Shown here: positions 10,234 to 19,974 of the stretch, piece by piece
How the letters are laid out: every line of letters starts with the position of its first letter
Position numbering within the stretch: position 1 is the first letter of the stretch
Origin: Apoda limacodes
Taxonomy: Eukaryota; Arthropoda; Insecta; Lepidoptera; Limacodidae
Length of the DNA: 64,000 bases
Assembly (NCBI GenBank): GCA_946406115.1
Contig: OX291546.1
Location: 13,013,019-13,077,018 of the forward strand
Direction: 5' to 3'
The notes under the pieces: generated by a model
Database searches by the model: none
What the model was told of the DNA's origin: nothing
What the model saw: only the letters and a program-made list of their open reading frames with translations
Position numbers and translations under genes: made by a program

Positions 10234-11666
10234 TTTCGGTTTATTTTTTATAAACAATTGTCAATAATTAACATAAATAATAGAGCTAGAGCTGAAGTTA
10301 AAAGCTTAAATTGTTCATTAATTTATAGTGAATAAAAACGACTTGAAGTATAATTGTCGTATATATAATAGTTTAAAAGTTATACCAATTATAAAAGAAA
10401 AATAGCGAGATAAAAAGGCAAATTTCAGGACATAAAAATATTAAAAGTTATATAAAAAATAGATAAAAAAATTTTTTCATAAAAAATAATACATAGCTGT
10501 TTTTATAATTAAATTACGAATTAAAAAAAAAATAAAGCAAGAAAATCCATTTGTTTATAACAAATTGTTTATTAAATAAACAAATAAAAAATGAAAAAAA
10601 AAAAATTTTTTTCCAGAATATTTAAGAACAATAGAATTTATGATTTTTAGAGAAAAAATGGTTCCTTAATATTTATATTTAGTGGTAAAAAACGATTGTT
10701 AATTAAGAAATGCATTTTATAGCAATAAATAAATTTTTTTAAGGAATAATTTTTTTCTTAAAAATCATAATTTATATCAACAAGTAGATTAGGAAAAAAA
10801 ATTTGTTGATTATCTTATAAACAATGCATTTGTTTATAACAATTATTTAAACAATCGCGGTAAAAAATTAAAAAAAAATATTTTCATGTAACTTTTAACC
10901 GTTAGAAATCATAAAATTTGAAATATTTGAAAAACAAATTTTTTTTAATAACTTTTATGCAGTTTTTAATTTTTTTATGTTTTCGATTGTTAATAAAAAA
11001 GTGGAAAATTAACATTTTTAAATTTTTCCAACGGGGATCTATTTTAATGCCTTTTAAGAATAACTCCACGAAGTGAAAAAAATCCTAGGGTTGTAGTTTA
11101 ATAATAATCAGGTTTTTTCTGTTAACATTCTATTCAGAAAAAGTAGTTAATTAACTAATGCATAACTAATGGAAAAATGGGGATAAAAATTTTTCGCCTA
11201 CGGATTATTGTTCATTTATATATCCCAATAGTACTAAATTTTTTTTATTCCTTAATATTCATATTTAATATATTAAAATGATTTTTATTGTTACCGTGTC
11301 CGAATGACAAATCGCGAGCGGAAGCCAGACTACCCGCTTTTAGCGCTATTTTCAGGGCTCCGTAAAAATTATAAATATTAAAGATACAGTCCGGGAGGTA
11401 GGACCTTTTTTTAGGAAATTTCCTCCTCTTTTCAGATCTTTATTCAAATTTCGAATATCTTTGATAGTTTTTGAGATATTCAAAAAAAAACAAACACCTA
11501 CTTTTTTTTTTTTTAAATTGTTAATAACTTTTGCAATTTTCATCGGCCCCTTTTGGAACTTTTTGTTAAACTTTTTACATAATATTCCGAATCGAATGAC
11601 ACCTTGATCGTAATTTTCGGAGACTATACAAAAATTTCACCCAAAAAGGTACATGTTGACCAGACT
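10234..11666 (-). repeat. Right arm of giant palindrome
   Basis: Reverse complement of 8563-9996 with only scattered substitutions and single-base length differences in homopolymers. These differences argue against a simple fold-back sequencing or assembly artefact, which would give identical arms. Confidence 0.9.
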
Positions 11667-11766
11667 ACCCGGTTAAAATTACTGAAGTCATCCAAACCGT
11701 GGAAGATCTGTATAAAGGAAAACAAATTATCTAGGTACCTACATAAATCTAAGGCTCTTGTCAAAG

Positions 11767-12092
11767 TTTTTTTTTAATACCACTAAGGTGGCAAACAAGC
11801 TTACGATCCGCCTAATGGTAAGCGGTCAACGTAGCCTATGGACGCTTGTAACACCCGGAAGTATCACTCACGCGTTGCCGACCCTTCAAAAATCCAATAA
11901 CTTATTTCTTGAAGAACCCCATACTGTAGGTAGGCCATAGAGAAAACCTTGACAGGGAGCTTATTCCAAAACCCATGCGTTCGCGGGAGGAAGTTTCTCT
12001 GAAACAGCACTCTACGCGACCATTTCGGCTCTTAAGTTTGAGAATGAATTCCCTTTCAATGGCGAGCGGTGCGATAATAGAAAGAAGCCGTG
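11767..12092 (-). mobile_element. CR1/Jockey-like LINE, 3' fragment
   Basis: Poly-T, then 'taccactaaggtggcaaac', and a body matching the minus strand of 19660-19960. It includes the coding equivalents of the 'GFFKKE' and 'FQRNFLPR' blocks, with substitutions and small insertions. It is 5'-truncated at the region encoding 'TATFYHRTARH'. No intact frame remains. It lies just 100 bp to the right of the palindrome. Confidence 0.85.
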
Positions 12093-12355
12093 TAAAAAGT
12101 CTAATTATGACTAAGAATTTTATTCTAATTATACACACTTTTAATTAAAAAGCCACTTGTTTATAACACTGATGCCACAAAGAAATACACACACGGACAA
12201 AAGCTTAAAACAATTTTTGTACGTCCCTTACATAAGCTATTATTCGTATTGTATTTGTTTAATTATCTCAATAGAAAAGATTTAGATCCTTGTCAATGAT
12301 AGTCTTTGTCATTACGATTTTTTTTTTTGACCTGAAATAATATACCTCCAAGGTG
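12093..12355. other. Interval between LINE and foldback repeat
   Basis: AT-rich, with no feature recognised. Confidence 0.4.
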
Positions 12356-12357
12356 AT

Positions 12358-12580
12358 TTAGGCAACACTGTATCAAATAACTTTAAATCCGTTGAAGCCG
12401 TCAAAAATGGAAGATTGTATGAAAATTTGCATAGTTAGCTATCTTTAAACATAACCGACCCGTTAAAGTTAAGCAAACCACTAGCAGGTTTACTTTGAAA
12501 ATAGCTGACGATAGAAATTTCCATATAATCTTCTATTTTTGGCGACTGGTTACCGTCAAAATTAGTTGGTGCAACCCAGC
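12358..12580. mobile_element. Foldback MITE-like inverted repeat
   Basis: The left half ('gtcaaaaatggaagattgta', then 'tgaaaatttgcatagttagc') is an imperfect reverse complement of the right half (read backwards: 'ccaaaaatagaagattatat', then 'ggaaatttctatcgtcagct'). Almost the whole element folds on itself around a short centre near 'ttaaagttaagcaaacc'. The right end reads 'gggttgcaccaactaa' on the minus strand. Arms have diverged to roughly three quarters identity by eye. It is non-coding and probably a non-autonomous DNA transposon. Confidence 0.55.
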
Positions 12581-12592
12581 ATCAATGATCCC

Positions 12593-13920
12593 TGAATTCA
12601 GAGTTTTATTAGGAAATTGAATGTTAATGGTCTTTGTAGATGATATGATATATTTTACATATGTTTATTTAAATATGTCTATGTAGGTATATATAGTTAT
12701 TTAATATTTATGCATATTATTATATTAAATAAATATTTATAATAATACATTGTTTAATAATTAACTACAATTATGTTTGTTTATTAATTTATCTCAACGC
12801 ACACACTATCCTGGAACTATTAACGTTTTTTAAATTCCTAGCTATTCCATAGCGATAAGATCGCCATTTGTACCTGTATAGTAAATACTGTTTTTATGTT
12901 TGATTTTGTGCAATAAAGTGTTTTTATTTATTATTTTTATTATTATGATGATAGTGCCAATGTTTTTTTATTATCCTTTATCACAATAATTTTACTATTT
13001 GACATAGCTAGAGTGCAACAAACTTTCACATTACTTAAATATGGCGACTCGGTCAGAAAAGTTTGATGCACTATAACTGAATTTAATAACAAAATATATT
13101 TACTTTTCTCATACTAATTTTATAAAAACTCATATTGTTAGTAGATAGATGTGCATGAAAATTTACCCATAACTGTAATGACGTAACCATAAATAGTATT
13201 AAACTGGATACGTGCTAATCTGACAACACAACGAATTCATTCGCTCACATATATTATTATGTTTAGTCTGCGATAGCCTAAATATTTCGTCAATCATTTA
13301 TTGACTACCAAACTTAGGGTTTGCCCCGTTATACAGCCGATGTCTGATAAAAGGATGTTTTGGCCTTGACTCTAGCGTACTTTGGCAATATGTAGGACGC
13401 AGATGGTGGCGTAAAGCTTATTGTTACGTGGGTGAGTAGGTACTATAATTGGAGAGGCATCATATTTGCGTAGGTACTGCCCTCTTTTACTTTAACTTAA
13501 GCTTAACTTGGTTGACTATTTACGGTGTTAAGTGTTAAGGTGTTAGCTGGCATGCAGGTGCCTGTTTCGATATTTTATCCCCCTAAAAATAACCTGGATA
13601 AACAAAAATCACAAATATGACTGTGATACCTACAGGTAGGTACCAATAATACAAATAGTAACAAGTGACGTTGCTGTGGAGATGAAATATATTTATCATT
13701 CCTAAGGAAGATTCTATTGGTATCTTAATAAGAGATGTAATATACTTTAGATTGAGATTGAATTATATTTGGCATAGATACTCGTATGAAGGTAATGAGT
13801 TATTAGATATAAACAGTGCAAAGTAAAAATAAATAGACCCTTTTTCGTACGTAATATTATGGATATGCAATATATTAACTATTGCTCCTACCTTTTTGAA
13901 AAGTCTGTAATTTATTACGA
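12593..13920. other. AT-rich interval, nothing recognised
   Basis: No exon, RNA gene or repeat shared with the rest of the window was found. Confidence 0.4.
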
Positions 13921-13924
13921 ACTA

Positions 13925-14145
13925 GCTTTTTGCTATAGCAATATATAACTGTAGCTATAGTACATTCGCGCGGAATTCCGTTATAGTTATTTCTGCGGGA
14001 GCTTTCCTAAACAAAAAGTAGCTTAAGCCCTTTTTCGTCTCTCCTCTCTCTCCTTGTGCCAAACTTCAACTCAATTGGATGCTCCATTGCGACTTGAAGG
14101 ACGGACATACAAACTCACTTTTGCATATTTTAGTATGGATAAACA
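13925..14145 (-). repeat. Dispersed repeat fragment with 'cataCTAAAATAT' end
   Basis: It contains 'ttccttgtgccaaacttc' type sequence in minus orientation, then 'ttgaaggacggacatacaaa' and 'attttagtatggat'. These are the reverse-orientation hallmarks of a lepidopteran repeat whose 5' part encodes no protein but reads 'atactaa...gaaatttgg'. Related fragments occur at 22186-22345, 48289-48393 and 57750-58038. Confidence 0.45.
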
Positions 14146-14713
14146 AATACTAGCCTGAATTTGCTGAATATTAAGGATATATATTCCATTAGGAGGCGAA
14201 AGTAGCGAATCTATGACTGTATTGCTGTACCAAATAATATCATACAATTAGTTTGTGGTTTTGTTTCCATTTTAGTTCTTAGCACATTCTAGTTCTGCCT
14301 ACACTATTGAATATCTTAATACGTATGTAAGTACACAGTTGTATAGTACTGTTTTAGCAATTATTGTCAATAACTAACAGTTAGTCTTGTCCGTTAAATA
14401 CGAGTTAAGGGTCTGTGTTAACCTAGGAGTTAAGTGGAGTTACTTAAGCCAAGGATTTAATCCTTTCACAGACGAAATAAAACATGTGGGTGGCTGTTTA
14501 ATGTATAATCTTTGAATGAAATATCAATTTTATAGTGAGTCGATAGAAAATGTTGATATACATCTATACTTATATTATAAATGCGAAACTCACTTTCTGT
14601 GGAACTAGTTGTACCCAGCTTATAAATATCTCTGCTAATAAATAAATTATTCTTAAACTAAAAAACTAAATGCACAGAAATCCAATATAATTAGTACTTA
14701 AATATGTACCTCC
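14146..14713. other. AT-rich interval, short repeat scrap only
   Basis: A short string at 14565-14595 ('cttatattataaatgcgaaa') matches the start of the family G repeat. Otherwise nothing is recognised. Confidence 0.35.
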
Positions 14714-15180
14714 TTGAGAGGGCGATATAGGTTTCACAATGTCATATAGGTACATTACTTTGAGATGTATTTGTTATATACCTAGTTCTTAATTTCACCA
14801 TATTATACCGCAAAGACGCCTTAATTTTTTGTTTGAAATTTTACGTTTTTACCGCTTTGTAGTCATATATTTTAACTTTTTGGTACAACTTGTAGTAAAC
14901 GCACTACAACAACATAACAACCAATTCTAATTAGTTAACTGACTTTCATAACAATCATTTGCAATACACGATTTAAAAATTTGCACATGTATTGAAACAG
15001 TAGTAGTCACATACAGATTTTTTTAGCGTCAAATACAACAAATGAAAATAATTGAGGTAATTAACAGGACAAAAGCAAGTTTTATAACACATAATTTATT
15101 CGATTATTTAGATTGTTTTTGCACAAAATGTGCACATAAAATGGTGTATTCATGCGATCTGGCCTATATCTTTGCCTTAA
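14714..15180 (+). mobile_element. TTAA-flanked MITE, copy 1
   Basis: It is flanked by ttga (14714-14717, one change from TTAA) and ttaa (15177-15180). The ends read GAGGGCGATATAGG and, inverted, GGCAAAGATATAGGCC, giving a degenerate terminal inverted repeat. The body matches 32965-33481 along its whole length in the same orientation. A TTAA target duplication with short inverted ends is the signature of piggyBac-mobilised elements. No transposase frame is present. Confidence 0.7.
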
Positions 15181-15780
15181 AAGCTAAACCCGCATGATTT
15201 TTTTAAAAATAAAATCTTATTGCTTTTAACATCCATTGTTTTCGTAACAAAAAAGATTATACTACAATGTAGCTTCAAAATTTACAGTACCAAATTACAA
15301 CATGGTCACGGTTTCTTATGTATTATTTACTGTACATGTCATAATAAGTCCATAATAAATATGTACAACTAGAATACTATCGTCACATCGCAGCTTATGA
15401 ATACATACATACAAGCGAAAAAATAACGCATGAAACTGTAAAATTAATTTAGAGTACGCGGCCACAACAAATAATTGCAATTTATTTTAGCCATTCCATT
15501 TTACTATCATTCAAGTCTCAAGTAAAATAGAAGTACTTATTTTATTTTATGACGAACATAAGTACGTATTTATCACAATCTTAATTGTTACCAAACACTA
15601 AAATCATTAATACACTATTAATTTAAATGAATAAATTTCTTCTAATAGTAATTTAGTAGTAAATTTATCATTCACGTTTCTTGTTACTAAAGTTAACAAA
15701 TCTTAATAAACTGTAGTCGCCCAGGAATCTGAAGTAACAACCAACACAATGAAACACTTGTGAAAAATCGTAACACAGTG
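15181..15780. other. AT-rich interval, nothing recognised
   Basis: No supported feature. Confidence 0.35.
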
Positions 15781-15990
15781 TCTGGTCAGATGTGACACGA
15801 GACAGATATATATAGACTAACACAACGTAAACTTGCACGATTGCTAACACGGTGCTACTAAAAAAAACACGACATGTCCGGTCTGGCGGGCGCGTGGCCC
15901 GTGCGCGAGCGCTACTCTGACTAACCGAGCTTAAAGCTTCGCCGAAATCGCTTCCCTGGACGAGCTTCCAGCTCATCGTTAGAGAGGGGA
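15781..15990. promoter_or_regulatory. GC island beside a TATATATA box, candidate promoter
   Basis: A GC-rich block (about 15870-15970, with 'ggcgggcgcgtggcccgtgc') abuts TATATATA at 15807-15814 in otherwise AT-rich DNA. A minus-strand promoter would place the GC block upstream and start transcription near 15780; a plus-strand one would start near 15840. A 102-codon minus-strand frame (15976-15668) crosses it, but its composition is not convincingly coding. No transcript evidence is available. Confidence 0.25.
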
Positions 15991-16365
15991 CAGAGGAAAA
16001 CTAAAACAGAAAATATATAGAAAATTCAAAATTCAAATATTTTTACACCTTTAAATTTACTTATCCAGGAACAAGCTTTTAAACGAACTGTGACTTCGAG
16101 CTGTAATAGAATTGAATTCCCACAGCGACGCCGTTGCCGTCGAATCACTTTGAACTTTCAATTCAGTTCAGGAAGATCCGGCGAGTCGTCACGTATGTTT
16201 GCATTAGAAACTCTTCAAAATTTACTACTCGATAGTAGTCTAAAATGGAGCTCTGATAAGTTGCATTCAATCAATTCCTTTGGCCACGATAGCATACAAA
16301 TAATCGTCCAATCTTAAAGTATGTCAAGAACTGAAGAATTAATAAATTATGAAGTCCCTGATCTT

Positions 16366-16556
16366 TAATTTGGGCACTTACTTCCCCAAAACTGATGTTT
16401 TATGACTAACGGGACAATATAAAGCCACCTTAGTCCAGATACACTCCAAAGTAACAATGTTGTGTCGACGTCACTATCTGCCACGCAGGACTAAAGTCAT
16501 TGGTAAAAAAGAGGTTTTCTTCCATATTATGATGTGGGTGTGTATCTAGCCACTAG
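16366..16556 (+). repeat. Dispersed repeat family D, copy 1
   Basis: It contains 'ctgatctttaatttgggcac', 'acaatgttgtg', 'gcaggactaaagtcattggt' and 'tatgatgtgggtgtgtat'. It aligns in the same order with 56430-56634, and partly with 60933-61056. Short and non-coding, it is likely a SINE or MITE; its class is not determined. Confidence 0.55.
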
Positions 16557-16829
16557 TTATCTCCTATAGGAGATTAAAACAGTGACGTTATATATACATT
16601 ACCTGTTTGTTGCAATGTATAAAGAATAATTACAGCTAAAACAAACAAGCTATAGTGGAAAATAACAAAAGGGCTAATTATGATTAATCAAAACTTTAAG
16701 AAATTAAAACTCAATTAAAGAGCTTCAAATATCTAAAACAAAAAAAAAATACCACATGGAGCTATAACTCACATTGGACAAAAGTTTCTCAAGAACAAAG
16801 CTTCTAAAAATAAATCAACCGAAAATCAT

Positions 16830-17000
16830 TGTGACCTCACAGCACCCGAAAGCACCCTCACCTCGACCTGTCACTTTGCCCACGTTGCACGAGTTAAAAA
16901 AAACCACTCTTTTGTTACGAGAAGGCATCACGTCCGGGAAACCAACTCTTGACCCGCCGACGTATTTAAATCTTTTGTGTCCGGGATAAAGGGAAACGTG
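16830..17000. promoter_or_regulatory. GC-richer island
   Basis: This mixed-composition block includes 'caccctcacctcgacctgtc' and 'cacgtccgggaaaccaac'. It differs from the AT-rich surroundings and matches no repeat family in the window. Overlapping frames on both strands are open, which reflects composition rather than coding. Candidate regulatory element. Confidence 0.2.
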
Positions 17001-17295
17001 ACTTATCATATTTGGTCACATAAAAAAAACTTTGAATATTTATTATACTTATAAAATATTGTCGCATCAGAAGGTGGTCCATATGAGCTACTGTCTTCAT
17101 TAGTTTCAATTGTCCCACATGTGGTATATAATATTATGTAAAGGTTCAAAGTACCCCTTTAAAACGATTATAAGTTACTACTTTCTAGTGTACATTTTTG
17201 TCTTCAATTACTACATCTATATCAGAAATAAGCTACTACCTAATGTATAAGAATAATTTGTTGTTGACACGGTCACTACGTATTGTGATATAAAG

Positions 17296-17370
17296 TTTTT
17301 TTTTATACCACTAAGGTGGCATACAAGCTTGCGGTCCGCCTGGTGGTAAGCGGTCACCGCAGCTTATGGA
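17296..17370 (-). mobile_element. LINE 3' end, minus strand
   Basis: Poly-T, 'taccactaaggtggcatac', 'ggtccgcctggtggtaagc'. This is the terminal 75 bp of the same LINE family as 1204-1283, extremely 5'-truncated. Confidence 0.8.
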
Positions 17371-17785
17371 TATAAAATAAGAAGGGACCTGCGTATTTAT
17401 TTCACTTAAAAACGAATATTATACATAAACTTACATAATTGTTTGCTAATTTAGATGTTCGTTTCTGGGTCACTGTCACTACTGAACAAAATATCAGAAT
17501 TCAAATGTAATAGGTAGAGAAGTTCTAGATTATGGCATAGTATAATTTCATCCACAAAATAAGCAAAATTTCCTTGCCATGAATGTAGCAAAATCTGGTC
17601 GATTTCAACTAACCCACGCGAATGAAGTCGAAGGCAAAAACAAACATTAAAAAGCACCTGTAATTTTAATTTAGTATCATTTCGTATTCCGAAAGATGTA
17701 TACGGAAAGTTTTTTTTAGAATTCTGTCCCAATTTCCTCATATAAGCAAGAATTTCCAGGTACACAGGTGATTCGCGTCCGATGA
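17371..17785. other. Interval with a 117-codon minus-strand frame, probably not a gene
   Basis: The minus-strand frame 17804-17451 opens at GTG, not ATG, directly after an in-frame stop, and has no recognisable domain. It runs into the GC island at its 5' side. It could be a chance frame or an exon piece; no splice acceptor stands out. Confidence 0.25.
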
Positions 17786-17789
17786 AAAC

Positions 17790-17935
17790 AGCACGCGGCT
17801 GCACCGGTCGCTATTTTAGGACGTCTTCGTTACGCCACGCCATTGCCGCCCGCAGCCGCCCAACATCAATGAGCGCTTCGCCACTGGCGTGTACCTCCGC
17901 CCTATGATATGAATAGGGAGATGAACCCGCCTTGA
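17790..17935. promoter_or_regulatory. GC-richer island
   Basis: It contains 'cattgccgcccgcagccgcc' and 'gcgtgtacctccgccc'. No repeat partner in the window and no convincing frame. Candidate enhancer, promoter or untranslated exon. Confidence 0.22.
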
Positions 17936-18495
17936 TACTTATCACTAAATTTCCTAAATATTATTTCTTGGATTATTTGAATAGGAACGTTTTTTACTAG
18001 CACTAACCAACCGCGCAGATTGTACCGAAAGGTTCCGGGTTCGGTTTGGTCATACATTGTATGTCACTATGGACAAATATAAATATACTGCAGATTGAAG
18101 GTGATTGGGTGTGAGTGACTTACATGAATATAACGTCCTTTACCTATATAGTAATGGTTTAAATTCCTGTAGTGTATAGTGTTTATCCAATATAAAAATA
18201 CACGTATGCATAAAAAAATACTTGTTTCGATTTTTTTGACTATTTTTATCATAAATTCATATTTTTCTGCAGTTTAAAAGTATTGCTAACTTGTTTGGTT
18301 GATCAAAGCTATGAATAGCTGTTTCTTGTCTTTAACTACGCATTAGGATATATTGTTGTTATTATATATTAATTTATAATTTTAACATAGTTAACTGTTA
18401 TGTATTTATAATTTACTATTTACATTTTATGTTAGACATTCTACAATATATTTTTTGTTGTTATTTGTAGTTGTTAAAATCATAAAGATATTACT
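17936..18495. other. AT-rich interval, nothing recognised
   Basis: No supported feature. Confidence 0.35.
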
Positions 18496-18497
18496 AT

Positions 18498-18905
18498 AGG
18501 GTCAGTGGTAGCCTATGAGTTTCGACTTCACGTTGCATCCTGGGAGCTTATTGGGAACAACATCGAGCTATTCTAACTCTGAAATATGAGAGAAAAATGA
18601 ATGTAAGTACATTCACGTGTTTCGAATTGTTATTCAGACTTCCAAGCTCGTGACTGCTCCCAATAAGCTCCCAAGTTCGAGGGCAGCGAGTAACAATGAG
18701 TCTTTTTCTTAACGTTCAAGTATGTCCGTTGATTATTCACACCATTGGCTCTACTGTGAAACAAAACATTGTGAGAAAACCGGCATAAAAAAAGACGTAT
18801 ACGACTACTAGACGTACTAGAAGTCCACAATCTGCACTGAACTCGTATGTAGACTATGGCCCAAATCGCGATGTGAGTAGACCGTGCTCCAACCTTGGAG
18901 ACGTA
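18498..18905 (+). mobile_element. tRNA-derived SINE family F, interrupted copy
   Basis: The head (18498-18536, 'gtggtagcctatgagtttcg') and the body (about 18676-18905: 'caatgagtctttttcttaac', 'gtccacaatctgcact', 'agactatggcccaaatc', 'ggagacgtatgagg') match the uninterrupted SINE at 24830-25125. The two parts are split by an unrelated inverted-repeat element at 18537-18675. The head carries tRNA-like promoter sequence for RNA polymerase III in the intact copy. Confidence 0.7.
18537..18675. mobile_element. MITE family E, copy 1, nested in a SINE
   Basis: Terminal inverted repeats: 'ctgggagcttattgggaac' at the left and 'tcccaataagctcccaag' at the right. The arms extend about 40 bp inward ('atcgagctatt', 'actctgaaat' against 'agacttccaagctcgtgac'). 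The same ends bound 46063-46229. It is short and non-coding, and sits inside SINE 18498-18905. Confidence 0.75.
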
Positions 18906-18989
18906 TGAGGCTAAAAAGGACAGTTATATATTTATGTATAATTTACTATTCAAACATTTTTTGTTAGATATTCCACTATTTTTTTTAGT

Positions 18990-19974
18990 TCAGTTGGACA
19001 TCAACAACATACATTGCTATGCAGATGACAGTACTGGAGACGCTTATTACACGGGCCGTGCAAGCATCCCACGTTCCGTTGTGGAGGAAAAGCGTGAAGA
19101 ACTTGTGTCTCAAATCGAGATCGGTCTGTCCAAGATCTCTGACTGGGGGCGGGAAAACTTGGTCCGATTCAACCCTTCAAAGACACAAGTCTGCGCGTTC
19201 ACCGCTAAGAAAACCCCATTCACTGTAGTCCCACAATTCCAGAACACTCCCCTCTCCATCTCTAAAAGCATTGGGATCCTTGGTGTTGACATCTCCAGCG
19301 ATGTTCAGTTCCGAGATCATTTGCTAGACAAGGTAAAGCTGGCGTCCAAAAAACTTGGTGTACTCAACAGAGCGAAGCAGTACTTCACGTCGGGGCAAAG
19401 GTTGCTACTTTACAAGTCGCAAGTCCGGCCCCATATGGACTACTGCTGCCATCTCTGGGCGGGTGCACCCGGATACCAGCTTGGACCTTTTGACTCGGTT
19501 CAACGACGGGCTGTGAGAATTGTCGACGATCCCAAACTCACTTGCGGTATCGAGCCCTTAAGTCTGAGGAGAGACTTCCCTCCCTGTGTGTGTTCTACCG
19601 CTTGTACAATGGATTGTGTTCTGAGGAATTGTTCGAAATGATGCCCACGGCTACTTTCTACCATCGCACCGCTCGCCATCGACAGGGAATTCATTCTCAC
19701 ACTTTGGAACCAAAATGGTCGCGAACAGTGCGGTTTCAGAGAAACTTCCTCCCGCGAACCCTTGGGTTGTGGAATGAGCTCCCTGCCAAGGTTTTCTCTA
19801 AGGACTACAGTATGGGGTTCTTCAAAAAAGAAGTTATTAGATTTCTGAAGGGTCGGCAACGCGCGAGTTATGCCCCTGGTGTTGCAAGCGTCCATAGGCT
19901 ACGGTGACCGCTTACCATCAGGCGGACCGTAGGCTTGTTTGCCACCATAGTGGTATAAAAAAAAAAAAAAAAAA
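18990..19974 (+). mobile_element. CR1/Jockey-like LINE, longest copy in the window
   Basis: A 5'-truncated non-LTR retrotransposon retaining the reverse transcriptase from catalytic motif C onward, the C-terminal region, a short 3' UTR ('gtgaccgcttaccatcaggc') and a poly-A tail. ORF1, the endonuclease and RT motifs A and B are missing, so it cannot move by itself. The same 3' end recurs at 1204, 11767, 17296, 23905, 36915, 39051 and 56650, making this the dominant LINE family here. Confidence 0.9.
19003..19907 (+). pseudogene. LINE reverse transcriptase, truncated and frameshifted
   Basis: The first frame carries YADD followed by ST at 19018-19035 (RT motif C), then 'NPSKTQ', 'LGVDIS', 'RPHMDYCCHLW' and 'VQRRAVRIV', the usual order through the RT palm end and thumb of Jockey-superfamily elements. 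It ends at a stop at 19641. The conserved continuation is in another frame from about 19575: 'LCVFYRLYNGLCSEEL', 'FYHRTARH', 'FQRNFLPRTLGLWNELP' and 'MGFFKKEV', ending near 19905. One frameshift near 19575-19580 therefore breaks the protein. Motifs A and B lie outside the retained part. Confidence 0.88.

Larger units (their letters stand above)
8563..11666. mobile_element. Giant near-perfect palindrome, putative foldback element
   Basis: Two arms of about 1,433 bp are reverse complements of each other and flank a 237-bp unique spacer. By eye the arms differ at only about a dozen positions (for example a 1-bp indel at about 8850 against its partner near 11391, and C/A at about 9826). The ends read AGTCTGGTC...GACCAGACT, with flanks acccct and acccgg, a 4-of-6 match. 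Both arms are very AT-rich. No transposase, integrase or polymerase frame is present, so the element would be non-autonomous. Long inverted arms, AG/CT ends and a hexamer flank recall Maverick/Polinton termini, but a Foldback-type element or a segmental inverted duplication is equally possible. Confidence 0.85.

Noticed and set aside
15668..15976. 102-codon minus-strand frame as a secreted or membrane protein
   Set aside because: The hydrophobic stretch falls where the DNA turns AT-rich. The start lies in a GC island more like a promoter or UTR, and nothing supports translation.
17451..17804. 117-codon minus-strand frame as a gene
   Set aside because: It has no ATG near its start, no recognised motif and no clear splice sites; kept only as a note in the interval entry.
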